Notes under the pieces: model-generated
Told to the model about the DNA's origin: nothing
What the model saw: only the letters and a program-made list of their open reading frames with translations
Database searches by the model: none
Shown here: one piece after another, positions 33,633 to 46,362 of the stretch
How the letters are laid out: each line of letters starts with the position of its first letter
Numbering within the stretch: the stretch's first letter is position 1
Position numbers and translations under genes: made by a program
From: Phragmites australis
Taxonomy: Eukaryota > Streptophyta > Magnoliopsida > Poales > Poaceae
NCBI RefSeq assembly: GCF_958298935.1
Contig: NC_084933.1
Span: forward strand, 11,515,001 to 11,579,000
DNA: 64,000 bases
Direction: 5' to 3'

Positions 33633-34492
33633 CGGGCCTACTAAGTAACATGGGTGTACACAGATATACACCTAAGATTTTGTGTATTTTTTTTTCTATA
33701 TGTCATGTTTTGTATGTGTGCCTAGTGATCGTGGTCTACAACGGCTCAAGCCCATCTCACCATGACCTGACGGGTGTTGACGCAGTCACAACTCATGACC
33801 CACACCACACATAGCGGCTCAGGCATCCTCAAGGCACGAGTGGCCACCATGTGCGTGAGTTTGTCGATTCCTGATAGGCTAAGATCATGTGTGTGTGACT
33901 TCATGACGACTGCGTGCGTGATGACCACGTTCCTGAGATGGAGGACAGCGACAATCGGGGTGCGAGTGAGGTGGGGGCCATGGTGGCGGGGCATGGGTTT
34001 AAGCCTGGACGACAGCGGCAGCGACAACATGGGCTTGAGCCAGGCAGGGTACAGTGGTGGAGCGAGCACGAGCGTGACGAGTATGTACACCCAAGTTAAA
34101 AATCCTATGTCTACCCTTGATTGGAGGGGGTATAAAGCAAGCCCATATCCAAAGTGGTGGCTAAAATATAATAGAGTGAGTAAAGGTCAGTTTCGGTTGA
34201 CGTTCTTCGCTTTGAATTATTATAGTCTCGTTCACTGTAATATTAAATGAAAATCATTAATTTCATTGCAGAAAAGAATCACATCTTTCATAAAACAACC
34301 ACAATACCAAGCAAAAAGATCTCCAACAATCCATATCAGCTAGTTATAAGTAGATGGAGAAAAGCTAGCTAGTACTAGTAGTTAGTCTATAGCTTGCTCC
34401 AAGATGCATACATACCTTAATACCATGTTACATGTGGATTCTTATTAAATTTGGAGAGCATGCATTACTTAGTTTATACTGAATGAATTTAT
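33633..34492. other. no gene recognised
   Basis: Contains a 158-codon open frame (33774-34250) with no recognised domain. The base composition shift near 33900-34050 (GC-rich) suggests TE debris. Confidence 0.4.
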
Positions 34493-34696
34493 TGCGGTTC
34501 ATCTTTTCCTAGTGCCAACTGCTCATGGCAGTTGCCTTGTCTATTCCCGAATATATATGTAAACTAGTAGTTAGATGTCTCTCCAACAGGGAGACACCCA
34601 TTCACCCTATATATATGTAAACTAGATCAGTGAGAAATAACACTGATTCCATTCTATTCTCTGAGTTCAATCTCCCGGTTTCTCTCTACTTCAATA
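34493..34696 (+). repeat. short copia-like LTR, copy 1
   Basis: Runs from TGCGGTT to CTACTTCAATA and contains CCAACTGCTCATGGCAGTTG, an inverted repeat, TATATATATG and a conserved 3' part (GTTCAATCTCCCGG, TTTCTCTCTACTTCAA). It is clearly homologous to 44179-44358. A primer-site-like sequence follows at 34697-34711 (GGTTATCATGCACTT, compare TGGTATCAGAGCACT), suggesting a 5' LTR in plus orientation. Confidence 0.65.
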
Positions 34697-35416
34697 GGTT
34701 ATCATGCACTTCTGTTCTTCCTATGCTAATCGACCACTTTTTCATCTCAGGGTCTACACGAACACCTAAGAACAGGGACAAGATCGAGACACAGAGGACG
34801 AATATGCCATCAACCTCACCGCTCGGGTGCACCATGGCATCGACTGCATCTATGTAGCACCAACAGAACGTCCCTTCGTGGAGCTTGTCAGTTATCTCTC
34901 CTCACCAACGGTGACCCCCTACTCCTCCGAGGCATCTTGACTCCCCTTTTTCACCATCGGTAACTGATCCAATTGATCCAAAAAGGGGGAGATCATGGTG
35001 GCATCTCCAAGATCTACACTTCGGTGGTGCTCGACAAGCAACAACAGCCTCTAGCGGTGTTGCTCGCCCTCTAATCAGCATCGGCCGTGCAACACACTTC
35101 TCTTCAAGAAGGCACCATGCGGACCTAATCTAGTGGTGACGTATGCCCTTAGGCAACGCACCACACCAGCAGTGCCCGCTCTGGCCAAGCCTTCCTCCGA
35201 TAGTGGTAGTGGGGCCCGCATTGTATTTCCGGCCATAAGTCCTCCTTCGGTGGCAGCACTGTCCTCAAGACGGTGGCTGGACGCGCGACTCCTTCTGAGG
35301 TTGAACTACCGAGATCCGCTGGTGGCCGAGCACATCCGGTGGTGGGCGATGGCTCTACCTGGCATGCAGATCCGACGGCGATGCCAAAGGACGGTGGCAC
35401 ACGCACTGGTCAGTGC
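34697..35416 (+). other. possible internal leader of the short-LTR element
   Basis: Follows the LTR-like repeat and its primer-like site. No gag motif was recognised. An AAAAAGGGGGAGA tract lies at about 34979. It is interrupted on the right by the minus-strand copia element. Confidence 0.4.
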
Positions 35417-35559
35417 TGTTACCTTGACTGGAATTCTGCAATTAGAGATTTGACCATCCATTAGACATGCTCTTAATATATAGAATCAGAGATGGGTCTT
35501 GGGCCTAGAATATATATGGCACCAATATTATCACATAGAAGAGGTGTGAGTGCTTCACA

Positions 35560-38500
35560 GGAGACACCAAAATTAGCTAACAACCAATGAAGCCATACAA
35601 CCTATGAGGTGGTAGTAGCGAGAACTCAAAGTTCTGCCTCTGTACTAGAACGCAATACAACAACCCACTTCTTGGACCTCCATGTAAAAGGAGAAGTACC
35701 AAGAAGAATGCAATAACCGGTGATAGAATGACAATCCATCAGATCACTCGCCTAAGTGGAGTCTGAGTAAGCATAAAGTTGAAGCGGACTAGAACGGGCA
35801 TAGAAGAAGCACTAAGATGATATCCCCCTCAAGTAACGTAATACCCGAAGCAAATGACCAAAATGCACAGACATTGGAGCACTCACGAACTGACTCAAAA
35901 CATGAACTGCATGGGCAATATCAGGTCTGGTAATAGTGAGATAAACAAGACTACCCATAATACGACGATATCGAGAGGGATCCTCAAGGGGTGTGCCATC
36001 AGTAGGACGAAGGTGCAAATGGAGCTCCATAGGTGTAACAACTATTCAATTATCACTAATGCTAGAACTAGCAATGAGATCCTAAATGTATTTAGATTAA
36101 GAAAGATTGAAACCCTTTTTCAGAAGTCATAACTTCAATCCCCAAGAAGTTACTAATGGGCCTAAATCAGACATCTGAAACTGCTCACTGAGTTGTTTTT
36201 TCACATGAGCAACATGCTTAACATCATCTCCTGTAATCAACATATCATCAACATAAAGGAGAAGCAAAGTATGTCCTTTTGGAGATGAATAAATAAAGCA
36301 GGATCATGATCACTGGGGAAAAAACTAGCAGCCAGTATAACAGAAATAAATTGCTCAAACCAAGCACGAGGAGCTTGTTTGAGGCCATATAAAGCTAGAC
36401 GAAGATGACAGACATATCTTGAAGGAGCATCAACACCTAGGGGTGCATGCATATAAGCTTCTGCATGCAAATCACCATGAAGGAAAGCATTCTTAACATC
36501 CATCCGAGAGATAGTCCAGGAGCGAGTAGCAGCCATTGCAATCAAGGTATAAACTATGGTCATGTGAGCAACAGGAGCAAATGTCTCATCATAATCTTGA
36601 CCCTTGGTTTGCTGAAAACCTCTGGTAGCAAGGCGAGCTTTGTATACCTCAATAGAACCATTTGACTTTGTCTTAATCTTAAACACCCACTTACATGTGA
36701 TAGGGACTGCATGAGATGGTAGGAGAACAAGATCCCAAGTTCTTGTACGATTAAGTGTAGCTAGCTCCTTAGACATAGCAAAAAACCACTTAGGAATATC
36801 ATATGCCTCTTGATAAGTAGATGGCTCCTCAAGTACAACTGCACTCACATAGGGAAACCCCAACCTGTCAGGAGGCTCAATAGTAGCACGATCACGTAGA
36901 TTATAATGAGGACCACTAGGCAACTCATCAACAACGGCATAATCAATAAATATAGGAGCATCAAGACTGCCCGAAGAGGTCGGATGGGACATGTGATCTG
37001 AAGGAACTATGGTCCAACGAGTATAGACATGGATGATAGGTGGAATATGTGGTGAAGAAGCTAAAACCAAATCAGGGGTGGGTGAAGGAGGCATAGAAGA
37101 TGGAACAGGAGCATGATCACAAAATGAAGGAGGAGGAAGACATAGGAAGGAAGTGGACTCTGTGGGAGCAGATGATGGCTGAGCGAGGGATTATAGAAGA
37201 AGGGGCAGTCCTCAATAAAGGTCACATCACAAGAAATACACATGCGATGAGAGAAAGGATCGTAGCAATGATAACCCTTATGCTTAGGACTATATCCAAG
37301 AAAGACACACTCAACCGACTGAGCAGACAGCTTACTCTGCTCATGAGGTGCAAGCAGGGTATAACAAGTACATCCAAAAACCCGAAGATGATCATAGTTA
37401 GGAGGAGTACCAAAAAGAACCTCACCAGGGCATTTTCCGATTACTTTGAAGACACCTGCTAATTAATAAGATAAACGACTGTAGAAATAGCTTCTCCCTA
37501 GAAGTAAGAAGGAACAAAAGATGCAATGAGGAGTGTGCGGGCAGTCTCTATAAGATGGAAAAGTTTGCATTCAGCAACACCATTTTGAGCATGAGTGCTA
37601 GGGCATGAGAGCTGAGAAAGAGTGCCCTCAGAGGTAAGGAACTGACAAAAATTAGAAGAGAGATATTCTCCTCCAGAGTCAGAGTGAATGATTTTAATGG
37701 TAGTAGAGAACTGAGTGTGGATCATACGAGCAAAATATTGAAATATAGAACACAACTGTGAGTGATGTTTCATGAAGTAAATCCAAGTATATCAAGAATG
37801 ATTATCAATAAAAATGACATAATAGCTATGACCACATTGTGAAGCAAAAAGTGAGGGACCCCATACATCGGAATGAATAAGATCAAAAGGCTTATCAGAA
37901 TGGGAAATACTGCTAAAATATGGGAGTTGGAGTTGTTTACCAAGCTTGCAACCCTTACAATGAAAAGTAAACTGAATGGACACATGACCTAGATGACCCT
38001 GACGAACCCAAGTAGAAGACGTGATCCATATAAGTGACCAAGACGATGATGCCACTTGCGAAAGATGAAGTGGATGACGATGCATCATATGACACACTAG
38101 TGGTGGCGCTGGTGGAAGAAGGAAGACACATGGTGTCCAGCATGTAGAGGCTAGGAGACTCGCTACGATGGCAGCCAATCCCAATCACACTCTCTTCGAA
38201 GATCCTAAATAAAACAAGATGAGGCATCAAATCTAACAAAAATGTTTTGGTCAATGATTTGACCTACGGAGAGGAGATTCGTGGATAACTGAGGTACAAA
38301 AGAAACGACAGGTACAAAAAAACAAGAAGTGGAATGTCCACCCTAATGAGTGATATGACAAGATATACCATCAGCTGTCTAAATAGAACCTCCAGTAGTG
38401 ACCGGCTTGCAAGCAACTAGCTAGGACTTATGAGATGTCACATGGAAGGAAGCTTCTGAATCAAGAAACCAAGACTGAGAATCACTGTCATGAGCAGCAG

Positions 38501-38945
38501 AAACTGATACAGAGCCTCGGGAAGGGGCTATATTATGAGCAGCACGACGTGCACAGAGCTCAACCAACTTCTCTGGATGACGAAAGAAGCAATTGTCCGA
38601 ACGATGACTAGTCTTCTTGCAATGCTCACAAGGAATACCCTCTGAGGAACTGCCTCTAGCTGTGTTGGTCCTCTAAGAAGTTGCAAGTACACCATGAGGT
38701 ACTAACACTAGAGCAGACATGAGCGAATGAAGATGAGTCTCTTCAGCAATCAAAGAAGATAATACATCAGCAATGGATGGAGTAGTGGGATTGTTGAGCA
38801 AGTGCATACGAATAGACTCAAATTCTGATCATATTCCATGACAAAACTGGTACATAAGGAACTTCTCAATGAACTTATTCTTCTGATCACAATAGCCTGA
38901 ACACCCTTCGGTACACTGAATAGTAGAGGAACAGTGCGACAACAA
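35560..38945 (-). pseudogene. copia gag-pol remnant, minus strand
   Basis: From right to left: C-terminal gag (IEKFLMYQFCHGI, then PTTPSIADVLSSLIAEETHL), zinc knuckle CEHCKKTSHRSDNC near 38620, and protease FLDSEASFHVTSH near 38450, where the active-site DSG reads DSE. Then integrase (CKGCKLGKQLQLPYF, IHSDSGGEYLSSNF, AQNGVAE at 37500-37950), reverse transcriptase (CKWVFKIKTKSNGSIEVYKA, MDVKNAFLHGDLHAEAYM, LYGLKQAPRAW) and, after several stops, the end of reverse transcriptase and RNase H (MGSLVYLTITRPDIAHAVH, AYSDSTQASD) to about 35560. Multiple stops and shifts are present, and the N-terminal gag is missing. Confidence 0.85.
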
Positions 38946-39478
38946 AAGAATACCTCCTCCCTTTAGCATAGTAGTAGCAATAGCCTTCCTCTATCCTCCA
39001 TGGAGCAGCAGCATCAGTTGACAGCACATGCTAGAGGAGTAGCCAGCTGATATAGATCCACCATTTAGAGCAGATGTCTGTGATGTCTGGATGCAGATCC
39101 ATTGGTCGGAGCCAACATCCGTGACTCTGGCAAAGGAGTGATGATGGAAGAGATATGCCCCCGCACAATTGCGGGGCACTGTGACAGTCAGAGAGGGCAC
39201 ATGACCCCGATAGCGGTGTGGAGATGCAAGGCCACGATGGCTGCGGGGAGACACAGGGTGGTGACGGTGGTGTGAAGACAGGGCCACGGTGGTGGCATGG
39301 AGACACACGGTCGCAACAGCGGGGTAGAGACGGGGGCCACGACGAGCGACCATGACGGGAGACGCGATAGGCAAGGAAAAGACATGAGCGACAAGGAGGC
39401 AGCCATATCCCATTCGCAGCGGCAAGGGAGCTTTGGATGGGAGTTAGTGGGTGGATGAGGATTATTGATCGTGGATGG

Positions 39479-39924
39479 TAAAGATGGCAACAGGTAAAAT
39501 TCCCGCTGGTAGAGGCTACCCAGACCCGTACCCGTGAGCATATACCCAAACCTGCACACATACCCGTTACCCACCATGGGTAAGAAATGCTACTTGTGCC
39601 CGCCACCCGCGGGCATCTTGTACCCACGGGCACGTCCGTATGCTCACCCATAGAATGGGTTTGCAGGTAATTGGGTGGATTTATATACCTAAGCTCCTAG
39701 TTTATATATCTAGTGACGATTTGGGTCCACATGTAAGGTGATTGGATCGTGTTTACGGGTTCACGGGCATGAGTATGCCTTTTTCTTGCCCGTGACCTTT
39801 TGCCCAGCGGGTTTAGGATCAAATCCGTACCCATACCGATGGACAAACATTAAAACCCAAACCCGCACCTGTCGGGTTTCTTACCCGCGGTCCCATGGGT
39901 AATCTCTACCTGTTGCCATCTTTA
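39479..39924. mobile_element. hAT MITE with perfect 8-bp target duplication
   Basis: The terminal inverted repeat TAAAGATGGCAACAGGTA is seen at the left and as its complement at the right end (TACCTGTTGCCATCTTTA with one change region). It is flanked by GTGGATGG at 39471-39478 and 39925-39932. The 446-bp body is rich in CCCG/CGGG repeats (ACCCGTACCCGTGAGC, CCCGCGGGCA) that can fold back. No coding was seen. It is inserted in the leader of the minus-strand copia element. Confidence 0.92.
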
Positions 39925-40190
39925 GTGGATGGTGGATGGACGTGGTGGGACAACAAGAGACAACCGACAGACAACAGACAGACGCGATGCGATGGCGCTA
40001 AGAAAATGGATCGGGATTAGCTAATTTCTAACCCTAGGCTCTGATTCCATGTTACCTTGACTAAAATTATGCAATTGGGTTGGACTGGCGCCGCCTGGGC
40101 CACGTGCCTGACTGAGCTGCAATGCGATCGAATGGGCTGAATAGGGCTTTGATGGTCCATTTGGGCCTATATCAAATCAGACCGATGTTT

Positions 40191-41266
40191 TTCACCCAAA
40201 ACCCCTTGGGGTTTGTTCGAATTACGCACTAGATTTTAATAATATCCATTATATTGTATTCCTCGCGTTTAAGTCCTTTAGGCTTATCATAATTGCAGTA
40301 ATTTGTGTATTTTAAGATTTGAACCCTTAGGTTTTAAATGTTTGGACTATATTATATTTACCTAATGTAAATATACATTTCGGACCCTCCTGTCCTTATT
40401 AATTGCATAGTAATGTGTACTACTACATAACAACCTCTCAAATTTTCAATATATTATGCATCGGTTGAATATAACCTCGGTTATATTGCACATTTTTGCA
40501 ATTAACTATCTCACGAGATTTTTTGCAATTAAGTTCCTCAGGACATCACAGTTCAAATGAAAATATTACACACTTGTAATTATTCTATTTATGCCCTCGG
40601 CTTTTACGTAAAACATTTTGTTTTATTCACCTCTTGTAAATATGCATTCCAGGTTTTTCGGTCTTTAGGAATTGCAAAATTAATGTGTAATACTATATTT
40701 TAAATGTATTACCTCAATAATAGTCCACTATTGAATATATTGTAGTTTTTTACACATTATTCCATGCAATCTTTATTGCACATTTTTAATTGTAATAATA
40801 ATTTTTGTTATTATTTATTTGAGTATCTACTTAAATAATTCACAAAAAATATTAAAAATGCTCATAAATTGATGATTGTCTTTAATAATATTGGCATAGC
40901 ACAAGGTGTTGGAGACTTTGACATTGCCTGCGACTATAGCATCGTCCGTCTTAATTGGACAGAGTCCATGTCAATACAGCGAGTTATCTCGTTCAATACT
41001 GCGAGGTCTACACCATTGTGGTGACCACCTTCATCGTGTCTATTCCGCTTTTTTGTACAGACTCTATATATTGGTAGTGACTACTGTCATCTATTCTATC
41101 AGGAACATAGTCTAACATTATAGCAGCGATTCATCGCCTGTCCTATATCAAGGTCTACAACACTTGTCATTCCTAACAGTTTAAGATTAGCATTTTCAAT
41201 ATATTGTAATATTTGCTATTAATTTACTCTCTTAGTAAATTAATAAATTGTCATTTCATGTGGGAC
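40191..41266 (+). other. AT-rich region, likely LTR/leader of the plus-strand copia remnant
   Basis: Contains two diverged direct copies about 265 bp apart (near 40370 and 40635) sharing AATATNCATTYC and TTAATTGCATAGTAATGTGT-like phrases, with ATTGCACATTTTT near both ends. It lies upstream of the gag-like start at 41267. LTR borders could not be fixed. Confidence 0.45.
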
Positions 41267-43830
41267 ATGGCTGACATTTCTTTAACAGATTTTTCGAAAC
41301 AAAGCATTGGATGACAACAATTACTTAACCTACGCCATGGACATCAAACTCAATTTGACTTCTCGAAAGTATATTTCAAATCTGAGTATTCAATGGAGAA
41401 TGATCCACTCGCTCTTTGGACCTCCATCTAGGAGCGTTCTAAGCAACAATCTGTTATCCTACCCAAAGCTCAACACGAATGGTCTTTCCTTCACTTTTTG
41501 GACTTTCAGTCCGTTGCATATTACTACTCTCAAGTTCAAGAAATTTGCTCTACGTTGAGATTCTGTGATCACACAGTTTTAGATGATTGTGAAAACTTTA
41601 TGCACTTTCCATCAATCGTTCCAAATATTGCAATAGCAATATCGTCATCAAATTCACCAAATGGGTGCAACGCCCCTTCCTGATGTACATGTTAACACTC
41701 AGGATACAAATTTCGTGGCAATAAACGGAACAACAGGAAATTCAAGGGAAAGTGGAGGATTTCCAACATGTAGAAAAAGGGTGGAATTGCACAAGGCAAG
41801 TATCATTTTAGTAGAAATGATAATATAGACAACTCTCAAGTTTATCAACAGTGTGGATGTAAGAATCATTGTACAAACAAATACCAGATTACATAACTTT
41901 GGGTGTATTTGTATCTCAAATATATTGGGAAAACCAATCAAGTTAAAGGGGATAAGCTTGAAGCTCACTTCAATGCACAATTAGAAGACACTCTGCCACC
42001 GAACTATTCTTAAACCATTCATCTGATGGAGAACAATGATTTGGTCCGATAGAAGTAAGATATCCTCAATGTACATGACATGCTTGCAGATTTTATTTCT
42101 CAAGATATGTTGGGAGACCGCTATTAGTCTTCTAATCTTCCCCCAAATGTCATATGCCTACAATTATCCTACATGATATTGTATATCACTATATATAATA
42201 GTGTCTCTCAAGACATGATAATAAAAAAATCAGCACTATATATATAGACATTTTATGGAAAGCAATCAGATGGAAGAAATTTGTTTAGTGGGAAGCTGCA
42301 CCAATAGCAATTTTTTGGGAGCAAACATATTTCTATACTCTGAAATATGGAAAAACTATGATCATCACTGAATGCAATATGCTAATTGTGGATTTTGATC
42401 GAGCCACAATTATTCTCCCTATGGGTACATACTTAGTGATCATGGATACACTCTTGTATCCTGATTTAACTCATGCATTACTCAGTTATAAAGACATTAG
42501 TTTAATTGGTTTTCATATGCCAAACTGAGAATAGTGATGAATATTTATTTCTCACCAAATCCAACAAATATTCCAAGCAAATGCTTGAGAAAATTTCTTC
42601 TGTATCATCTTGATTGTATCATACATACATCAATCCCATAGCACATGTTGCATATACATTCATTTTTCTACATCTTGATAAATTCAAGATTTGGCATTCT
42701 TGCCTTAGCCATCCTAGTTTAGGGATGATGATGAAAAATTATTATCAATTCTATTGGTGACGACATAAATGTTGCAAAATTTCCAAAATCATCATATTTG
42801 GGACCCTCTTGTGCCATTTGGAAATCAATTTTGGCCCCCTCTTACCTTAGAGTTAAACATGAGCAACTTAATTTTCTTGACCATATTCAAGGAGATATAT
42901 GTGGTCCCATTCAACCATTATCTAGACTATTTACAATATGGTGCCCTACGAAATATCTACAAAATGGTTTCATGTGTATCTATGCTTCACGAGGAACCAT
43001 GTTTTTACCAAATTAATTGTTCCAATTATCAGTTAAGAGCAAAATATCATGGACGCAATGTAAACTCCATTCAAACGGATACTGCAGTGAAATTGGCTTC
43101 ACAGGCATTCAATACCTCCTGTATGGCTCTAGGTAACAATCCAGAGCATTATGTACCTTATGTCGATACTAAAAATGGTCGCTGAATCTCGTATCAAGAG
43201 AGTTAAATTAATTGCATGATCACTCCTAATAGAATTGAAATTTACCAACTTCTTGTTGGAATCATGCGTTATTTACGCTAGGGATTTGATCCAAATCCGA
43301 CCAACTGCATATCATGCAGTTTCCCCATTGCAATCAGTACATGAAAATCAATTAAGTATTTCCCATATGCAAATATTCGGTTACGTTATCTACGTATCGA
43401 TATCACCACCGCAGCATACATTAATAGGCCCCCACAATAAATTAGGGATCTAAGTGAGGTATAAATTTCCGGTAATAATATAATACCTCGAACTCCTAAC
43501 AGGAGAATTAGATACAACTTGATACACTGATTATATTTTTGATAAGGACAATTATTTCGGTATTAGGGAGAGATATGTACCACAAAGAATGCCTTCAATC
43601 CTTATATCCACGTACTAAGGAATCTGAACAAGAAGTTTAGAGAATTATAAATTTGCAATACTTTGCCAATTGCGTGTACTGATCACAAAGGTGTCACTAA
43701 TGCATGTGGTCAATGCACCAGAAAGAGTGAAGATACCTTATAAAACCACTCATCTCACAGATGAAAGTAAGAGAGGGAGAAATTTTAGCACAAATAATGC
43801 TTATCAAGCAACCGCATAAGCAAACGAAGA
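41267..43830 (+). pseudogene. copia gag-protease-integrase remnant, plus strand
   Basis: Start ATG at 41267 (MADISLTDFSKQSI). A 1-bp shift follows, then DNNYLTYAMDIKLNLTSRKY, a typical copia gag start. Near 41850 a decayed zinc knuckle (QCGCKNHCTN) and near 42380-42500 the protease-adjacent block (RATIILPMGTYLVIMDTLLY, LLSYKDIS) are seen. Integrase pieces are QLNFLDHIQGDICGPIQPLS near 42860, LRAKYHGRNVNSIQTDTA near 43035 and PISHMQ/IQIRPTAYHAVSPLQS near 43280. No reverse transcriptase or RNase H follows. Stops and shifts are frequent. Confidence 0.8.
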
Positions 43831-43844
43831 TAACGTAATTTGAG

Positions 43845-44135
43845 ATGATATTTGTGGGGCAAAAGGTTGAAAAGAAGATGGGGACATGGCAATGCATGCA
43901 CCTCTCATATGGGGGAAAAACAATCTTAATTGAGTCATGTTTGAGTTCTATCCCTAACTATATGATGTGGGTGTACCTTTTGCCAAAAATTGTGCATAAA
44001 AAGATGGAGTCTGCGAGATCAAATTTCTTCTGGTATGGGCAGAGACAGAAGAAGAGATATCATATGATCAAGTGGGTTTAAACCTTGTTGATACTAGCAT
44101 CCTAAGCCAAAAGATTTTAGGGGTTTGAACCATCC
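43845..44135 (+). pseudogene. LINE reverse transcriptase C-terminal fragment
   Basis: The translation KVEKKMGTWQCMHLSYGGKT, ILIESCLSSIPNYMMWVYLL and FFWYGQRQKKRYHMIKW matches the region after the reverse transcriptase core of plant L1-type LINEs (the GTWQ-YLS-GGR-LINSCLSSIPLYMMS block). Only about 290 bp remain, without poly-A tail. Confidence 0.82.
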
Positions 44136-44178
44136 TGAGCCGCTTGTTTAGTTCACTCTAACTGCTCATTGATATCGT

Positions 44179-44358
44179 TGCGGTTGGTATTTTCTGCCAA
44201 CTGCTCATGGCAGTTGTCATGTCCATTTCCGAATGGATGTCACTCCAACGAAGAGACACCAATTCACCCTATATATAGGTAAACAAAATCAATAAGAAAT
44301 AACACTAATTAGATTCTATTCTCTAAGTTCAATCTTCCTATTTCTCTCTACTTCAACA
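44179..44358 (+). repeat. short copia-like LTR, copy 2
   Basis: TGCGGTTGGTATTTTCTGCC to CTACTTCAACA. It matches 34493-34696 along its whole length with small gaps, including CCAACTGCTCATGGCAGTTG and the TATA region (CCTATATATAGG). Flanks of the two copies (TTTAT left, ACTCT right) give no target duplication, so they may be one element's pair or two separate insertions. Confidence 0.65.
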
Positions 44359-45838
44359 ACTCTCGTAGCTCAATGCTGGCCCAGACTTTGCATGTGGACA
44401 GCCACGAGTCGCAAAATGAGTTAAGAGTGCTTGGCAACGTACGGCCTCACAGGAGCAGGACAATTAAAAGGGAGCGTTTATCAATGACTGAGTTGATGAT
44501 CACAAGCAAAGCAAACGTTGCGTGGCGGTGGATGGCATGGTGGGCCCCTGGCCAATGAACGCTGCTTGAGTAGAAGCCTGGCTCTGGGCCCACAGGAAGC
44601 GGGTGCGCCAGGCAACAACAGCAAAGCCGACACGTGTCTCGAGGTGGCCCGCCGAGGCTGCACGAGCCTTTAGTCTGATAGGCAACTGCCTAGTAGACAT
44701 ATGTAGGGTATGACCATGTAATATGTTAAGGTATTTGGTTTTAGGTCAGGTTAAATAAAATGGTCACTTAAAAAGAATATTTTTATCAGATGTTGGATAA
44801 ATTTATCTATAAAAAAGTATTGAACGGAGCCATCCATATTTTAGATGAGTTTTATTTCTACTGATGTGGTATATTCTGTTTGGTTAGAGTAAATACGGTT
44901 TTTTATTAGCACACTTTAAATGATGTTATCTCATAAATCATTTATCTAATTTGAGATTCGATTGTACCATTATATGCATTACAATTAAATCAATAAATCA
45001 ATATCTTGTATGCTTATATCTTAATGAAAAACTAAAAATATGCATGACAAGCGGGTCCTATAAAATTTTGGCTGACCATATCCAATTTATATATGTCCAA
45101 TCAAATAAGAAATTAGACTATCCTATCCATACTATCAAATAAGAAATTACAATAAAATATGAATGACTATATCCCATCCTCAACCAAACGCACCTTTATT
45201 CTCGTGTTTGGCTTAGGGATAGAAATCCTACCCGTGGATACCATGCTCGACAGGTGCGGGCACGAGTCTAGCACTCCGCCATGTGCACGACGAGTCACGT
45301 ACCCGTGAAGTCACGGATTGGGCCCGTGTGTGATAGTCCACCCACGGTATACCCGTGACATTGGACACCAAACTCTAGCCTAGGCTGACCCAAACTCTAG
45401 CTCAGCCCAATTAAGGTGTAACCCAGCCAGTGAGCCAACCCCACTGTGCACTCACACCCCACTACTCCAACCTCCAACGCCTAGTCGTCGCCCTCACCCC
45501 CCAGCGCCCACCCGCAACCCCGCCTCAGGCCCGCGCCGCGCCTCCGCATCCCACATGCCCCTAGGCCCACCTCACACCATCCTCGACCACCTCCTCCTGC
45601 AGACTGTCGCACCAAGGCAGCAGTGGCTGCTGTCCACGGCCTAGTCGCTCGGCACTCGACGATGCAAACTCGTGGCTTAAGGACGCTTAGCATTCAGGCG
45701 CTCGGCACTCGGCGATTTAGTTGTGGCACCAAAGTCTTTATGGTGATTTTTGACTCAAAAGCTATCGAAGGTCGGTGTCCACGTGCACTTGACCACGCGC
45801 TCAGCGTTCGTGGCGCCATCACTGGCTACGGAGGCGAA
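44359..45838. other. no gene recognised; fragments of CCCGTG-rich MITE
   Basis: 44359-44700 is mixed; 44700-45180 is AT-rich. 45200-45365 has the CCCGTGGATACC/ACCCGTGAC-rich composition of the hAT MITE at 39479 and is probably a relative. 45400-45700 is C-rich with no coding signal. A phrase GGTGATTTTTGACT at 45740 recurs at 47325 on the other side of the Harbinger element. Confidence 0.4.
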
Positions 45839-46112
45839 TAAGGGCATGTTTGTTTCAGCTGGAGATTGTGAAAAATAGCTTTTGGATTGTGGATTATGAA
45901 AAGCAAGATTGTGAAAAGCTAGAGGACCAAAAGCTAAGAGCTGTTTGGCGATCTGGATTGTGTAAAGTTAAAGGTCAGGTTGGGCCCACTTGTCATCAGC
46001 TCCCTCCACTCTCTCTCTCCCTTAGCTCTCTTTCCCCATTCCACTCTTTGATGTTTGGAAGCCACCTCCCCGCACTTCGTCGGTGGTGAGTGGAGTCGTT
46101 GGAGGGGCAGCC

Positions 46113-46348
46113 ATAGGGCACGGTGTCAGCTGCGCCCACACCGGCAACGAGCACGACTACTTCCGCGTGGCGTAGCTCGGGGACCTCGACGCCCTGGGTG
46201 TGCTCCTCGTCGACGACCCTTCCCTTGCCCACCGCGCCACTCTCTACGACCACCTCTCCACCCTCCACATCACTGTCGCCAATGGCCGCCTCAATGTAGC
46301 CCCTTCCCAGCCGCAGACACCATGGACACACTGAATCGGCACAAGTAG
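46113..46348 (+). pseudogene. captured N-terminal fragment of an XB3-type ankyrin/RING E3 ligase
   Basis: The frame from 46116 reads GHGVSCAHTGNEHDYFRVA, a TAG at a Gln codon, LGDLDALGVLLVDDPSLAHR, then ATLYDHLSTLHITVANGRL. This is the start of XB3/XBAT-type E3 ligases with their first ankyrin repeat. The expected start ATG is ATA at 46113-46115. After GRL sequence is lost, and a later LNRHK matches the next repeat in another frame. RING and later ankyrin repeats are absent. The fragment has no intron and no function is expected. Confidence 0.8.
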
Positions 46349-46362
46349 GTGATGGATCCCAT

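Larger units (their letters stand above)
35417..40190 (-). mobile_element. Ty1/copia retrotransposon, minus strand, degenerate
   Basis: The minus-strand order is primer site (40049-40037, TGGAATCAGAGCC, one mismatch to the Met tRNA complement), partial gag, protease, integrase, reverse transcriptase and RNase H, then LTR. Both LTRs share the edge TGTTACCTTGACT (plus strand at 35417 and 40050) but diverge after about 27 bp, so the LTRs are short and damaged; the right limit is approximate. A hAT MITE sits in the leader. Confidence 0.8.

Noticed and set aside
39031..39651. 206-codon minus-strand open frame as a host gene
   Set aside because: It overlaps the left part of the hAT MITE and the leader of the minus copia, and has no recognisable domain.
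45481..45693. 70-codon Gly/Arg-rich minus-strand frame
   Set aside because: Low-complexity C-rich DNA without a start context or homology that I recognise.
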